From an uncultured Butyricicoccus sp. (GTDB lineage Bacteria; Bacillota; Clostridia; Oscillospirales; Butyricicoccaceae): a DNA stretch of 6,228 nucleotides. The stretch lies in the NCBI GenBank assembly GCA_947575935.1, contig CANPPM010000168.1, forward strand, positions 1 through 6,228, in the 5' to 3' direction. Shown piece by piece: positions 3,633 through 6,228 of the stretch (position 1 is its first letter; every line of letters begins with the position of its first letter). A program made the position numbers and the translations under genes. Under the pieces are notes generated by a model. It saw nothing but the letters and a program-made list of their open reading frames with translations, searched no databases and was not told where the DNA came from.

Positions 3633-6152
3633 TTGGCGACAACAAAGAGAAAACGCAAAAAAGCAAAAAAACCGAATATTTTCTTCCGGCTCTTCCGCAC
3701 GCTGCTGCTGATGGTCGTAACGCTGATACTAATTGTCAGTATCTGCGCCGTTTGCTGCGGCATGGCATTCGCCTACTACGTGCGGGAATACATTCTGCCC
3801 AATGCGGATGTGCCCATCGACAACATCGGCCTCAACATGACCAGCATCATCTATGTCCAAAACCCGGAGACCGGAGAATATTACGAATATGAAACCCTGT
3901 ACGGTTCAGAAAACCGTACCTGGGCTGATTTTGAGGACGTCCCGCAGGATCTAAAGGACGCATTTGTCGCCATTGAGGACAAGGAGTTCTACACCCATAA
4001 AGGCGTGTATTGGCGGCGTACCTTTGGCGCGGCGATGGCTTGGCTGACCGGCGATGATGACAGCTACGGCGGCTCAACCATCACGCAGCAGCTGATTAAG
4101 AATATTAAGGATGAGAAAGAGGTTTCGGTCAAACGTAAACTGAACGAAATTTTCCGCGCACTGGAATTGGAAAAAAAGGTCAATGACAAGGACCGCATCC
4201 TAGAGCTCTATATGAACACCGTCTATTTCGGCAGCCGGGCCTATGGCGTGGGCGCCGCCGCAGAGACCTATTTCGGCAAGGATTTGAAAAACCTTACGCT
4301 TGCAGAGTGCGCGCTGATCGCCGGCATTACCAACAATCCCTCGCAGTTCAACCCGCTGCTGCACCCGCAGTCAGCACAGAACCGTCAACAGACCATCCTG
4401 TCCGAGATGCGCAAGCAGGAATTCATTACCGAAAGCGAATACCGGGAAGCGCTCGCTCAGGAGCTAGTTTATAACACCGGCGGCAACCAAAAGAGCCAGC
4501 CGACCTATTCCTGGTTTACCGAGACGGTCATCCATGAAGTGGAAGAGGATCTTCAGGAACGGCTGGACTACTCTGCACAGCTTGCCGAAACCGTACTGCT
4601 GACCGGCGGCCTGCGCATCTACACCACAATGGATCCGAAGATTCAGAGCACAATGGAACAGATGTTCAAGGATGACGCCAATTTCCCAGATATCAGCAAA
4701 AACGGCAAAAAGCCGCAAAGCGCTATGGTCGTCATGGATGCAGACGGCAATATTAAGGGCATCGTCGGGGCGCGCGGCGACAAGGAAAGCAACCTCAGCT
4801 GGAACCATGCGACCATGTCGCACCGTCAGCCCGGCTCCTCCATCAAGCCGATTTCTATCTATGCACCTGCAATCGACCAGGGTCTGATTACCCCCGATTC
4901 GGTGCGCACCGACATGCCGGTGACCGTTGTCAACGGCAATCCCTATCCGCGCAACTACAACCGCATTTATTCGGGACAGCGTACCATTAAATACGCAGTC
5001 ATGCAGTCGCTGAATACCATCCCGGCGGCGCTACTTGACGAAATGTCGTTTGAAACCTCATTCGAGTATATGACCGAGCGGTTTGGCATTGACCTGGTCG
5101 AGCGTCTGGTCAGTGACAGCGGAAATGTCAGTACCGACCTCAGCTATGGCCCTCTGGGCATGGGCGGCTTAACACGCGGCGTCACCGTACGCGAAATGTG
5201 CGCGGCCTATACCGCGTTTATGGACGGTAATTTTGCCGGCTCACGCAGCTACTCCCGTATTGAAGACGACGAAGGGAATATCGTCATCGACAACACAATC
5301 GAACGAACCCCCGCCTTTGACCGGGAAAGCACGGTTTATTATATGCGCACCTTGCTTGAGGGGGTCGTGTCCTCGGGCGGCAACGCCTCCTTTGTAGACG
5401 TTCCAGGCATGTCGGTCGCCGCTAAAACTGGTACAACCCAGAACGATCAAGACCGTTATTTTGTCGGTTTTACGCCGTATTATGTCGGTGCATGCTGGTT
5501 TGGCTATGAAACGCCTTCCTCCCTCGACGGACTGAGCGTCAGTCCGCCCGCCCTGATGTGGGAGCGGGTCATGCAGGCCATTCATGAGGATCTGCCCGAC
5601 AAGTCTTTTGAAGAATACAACGGCTATACCACCAGCGCCTACTGCCTGGATAGCGGCCTTCGCGCTACCGAGGCCTGCCGCACCGATATCTCTGGCAGCA
5701 ACCGCACCGCATCCGGCCAGTATTTCCCAGGCGACGAACCCCAGACCTACTGTGACCTGCACAAGACGATTACCATCTGCGCCGAATCCGAAAAACGCGC
5801 AACCGAATACTGTCCCGAAACCCGTACGGTCTCTATGCTTGACCTGACGCGCCTCTTCCCGATCTCCGTCAGTGTCAGCGACCAGTACCGCTGCTTTACC
5901 GGGGACAATCTGCCGATTGGCACAGGGATAGTGGTTTCAGGCGGCTCCAGCGCCACCTATCAGGAGGAGTGCGAGCTGCACGATGAAAATTTTGATCCCA
6001 ACGCCATAGAAGGTGAAATGCCCGGCCATGAATCCAACGGCTGGCCCTGGAACGGGGCGGCCGGCAACGAGGATCCGGCCGGAAGCTCCAATGAACCTGC
6101 CGCGCCGCCGGTCCTGCCCAACGATCCTTTTGACCCGGAATGGTGGGATTAG
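3633..6152 (+). CDS. Class A penicillin-binding protein (bifunctional glycosyltransferase/transpeptidase, PBP1A type)
   Basis: It polymerises lipid II into glycan strands (GT51 domain) and cross-links stem peptides (transpeptidase) on the outer face of the membrane. The 839-residue product starts at TTG, set by AAGGAGG nine bases upstream. A basic N-terminus (KRKRKKAKK, 5-13) precedes one membrane helix (about 23-47). GT51 motifs: AIEDKEFYTHKG with donor Glu115, GGSTITQQL (146-154), RKLNEIFRALELE (168-180) with Glu172, ILELYMNTVYFG (189-200), and LTLAECALIAGITNNPSQF (221-239). Transpeptidase motifs: SSIK with nucleophile Ser402 and Lys405, SLN (459-461), KTGT (598-601). The tail carries seven Cys (671, 682, 707, 716, 727, 754, 780) in a partly duplicated pattern, then an acidic Pro/Gly-rich end finishing in EWWD. 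Every catalytic motif is present, so the enzyme should be active. It has its own sigma-A promoter. The family is secure (ponA/pbp1A/mrcA class); the exact orthologue is not assigned. Confidence 0.96.
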   Translation: MATTKRKRKKAKKPNIFFRLFRTLLLMVVTLILIVSICAVCCGMAFAYYVREYILPNADVPIDNIGLNMTSIIYVQNPETGEYYEYETLYGSENRTWADFEDVPQDLKDAFVAIEDKEFYTHKGVYWRRTFGAAMAWLTGDDDSYGGSTITQQLIKNIKDEKEVSVKRKLNEIFRALELEKKVNDKDRILELYMNTVYFGSRAYGVGAAAETYFGKDLKNLTLAECALIAGITNNPSQFNPLLHPQSAQNRQQTILSEMRKQEFITESEYREALAQELVYNTGGNQKSQPTYSWFTETVIHEVEEDLQERLDYSAQLAETVLLTGGLRIYTTMDPKIQSTMEQMFKDDANFPDISKNGKKPQSAMVVMDADGNIKGIVGARGDKESNLSWNHATMSHRQPGSSIKPISIYAPAIDQGLITPDSVRTDMPVTVVNGNPYPRNYNRIYSGQRTIKYAVMQSLNTIPAALLDEMSFETSFEYMTERFGIDLVERLVSDSGNVSTDLSYGPLGMGGLTRGVTVREMCAAYTAFMDGNFAGSRSYSRIEDDEGNIVIDNTIERTPAFDRESTVYYMRTLLEGVVSSGGNASFVDVPGMSVAAKTGTTQNDQDRYFVGFTPYYVGACWFGYETPSSLDGLSVSPPALMWERVMQAIHEDLPDKSFEEYNGYTTSAYCLDSGLRATEACRTDISGSNRTASGQYFPGDEPQTYCDLHKTITICAESEKRATEYCPETRTVSMLDLTRLFPISVSVSDQYRCFTGDNLPIGTGIVVSGGSSATYQEECELHDENFDPNAIEGEMPGHESNGWPWNGAAGNEDPAGSSNEPAAPPVLPNDPFDPEWWD

Positions 6153-6228
6153 GCGCCGTTTGAAAAATGGAACTATGCACAATGGCGAGGAATTTTTTCG
6201 CCAGACAAACACAATTTTTCGCAGGAAT

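Noticed and set aside
3286..3666. Minus-strand open frame of 126 codons
   Set aside because: It lies antisense to the terminator, promoter and leader, has no good ribosome binding site and no recognisable domain; it appears to be a chance frame.
5241..5762. 173-codon minus-strand open frame inside the PBP gene
   Set aside because: It is a shadow of a fully motif-supported coding sequence on the other strand.
6183..6203. Hairpin TGGCGA/TCGCCA after the PBP stop as a terminator
   Set aside because: The stem has only six pairs with a loose loop, and no T tract follows on either strand. The terminator of the PBP gene is probably beyond the window.

Overview
The window looks like a chromosomal segment of a Firmicute, most likely a moderately GC-rich Clostridia member (Oscillospiraceae/Ruminococcaceae-like). 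The reasons are a CIRCE-controlled hrcA, a bacterial type A RNase P RNA, strong AGGAGG ribosome binding sites used with GTG and TTG starts, an ECF sigma/membrane anti-sigma pair, and a class A penicillin-binding protein with a clostridial-style cysteine-rich tail. The taxon is inferred from gene style only; no 16S or other marker is present.

Left part (1-1096, minus strand): the 5' part of hrcA (heat-shock repressor) runs off the left edge. It is preceded by an AAGGAGG site, a perfect CIRCE operator and a sigma-A promoter whose start region lies inside CIRCE. Upstream of it, on the same strand, is rnpB with its own extended -10 promoter and a GC-rich intrinsic terminator.

Middle part (1165-3131, plus strand, divergent from rnpB): a two-gene operon encodes an ECF sigma factor and, overlapping it by 17 bases, a single-pass membrane protein that is probably its anti-sigma factor. 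The latter has a short cytoplasmic N-terminus, one membrane segment, a large extracellular part with eight cysteines, and a C-terminal copper-amine-oxidase-N-like 'stalk' domain. A 12-bp perfect palindrome nested in a larger inverted repeat sits just upstream and may be an operator.

Intergenic region 3132-3632: a 146-bp element with 10-bp terminal inverted repeats, apparently inserted in a CTAG site with TA duplication exactly at the anti-sigma stop codon (MITE-like). It is followed by a strong intrinsic terminator, a near-consensus sigma-A promoter and a leader of about 145 nt.

Right part (3633-6152, plus strand): an intact bifunctional class A penicillin-binding protein of 839 residues, with all GT51 and transpeptidase motifs and a duplicated Cys-rich C-terminal module. 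The last 76 bases hold no gene that I can support.

The envelope theme (an ECF sigma/anti-sigma pair next to a peptidoglycan synthase) is suggestive, but the terminator and separate promoter show that the PBP is its own transcription unit. The best candidates for something undescribed are the anti-sigma architecture, the 146-bp inverted-repeat element, and the palindromic operator candidate in front of the sigma gene.
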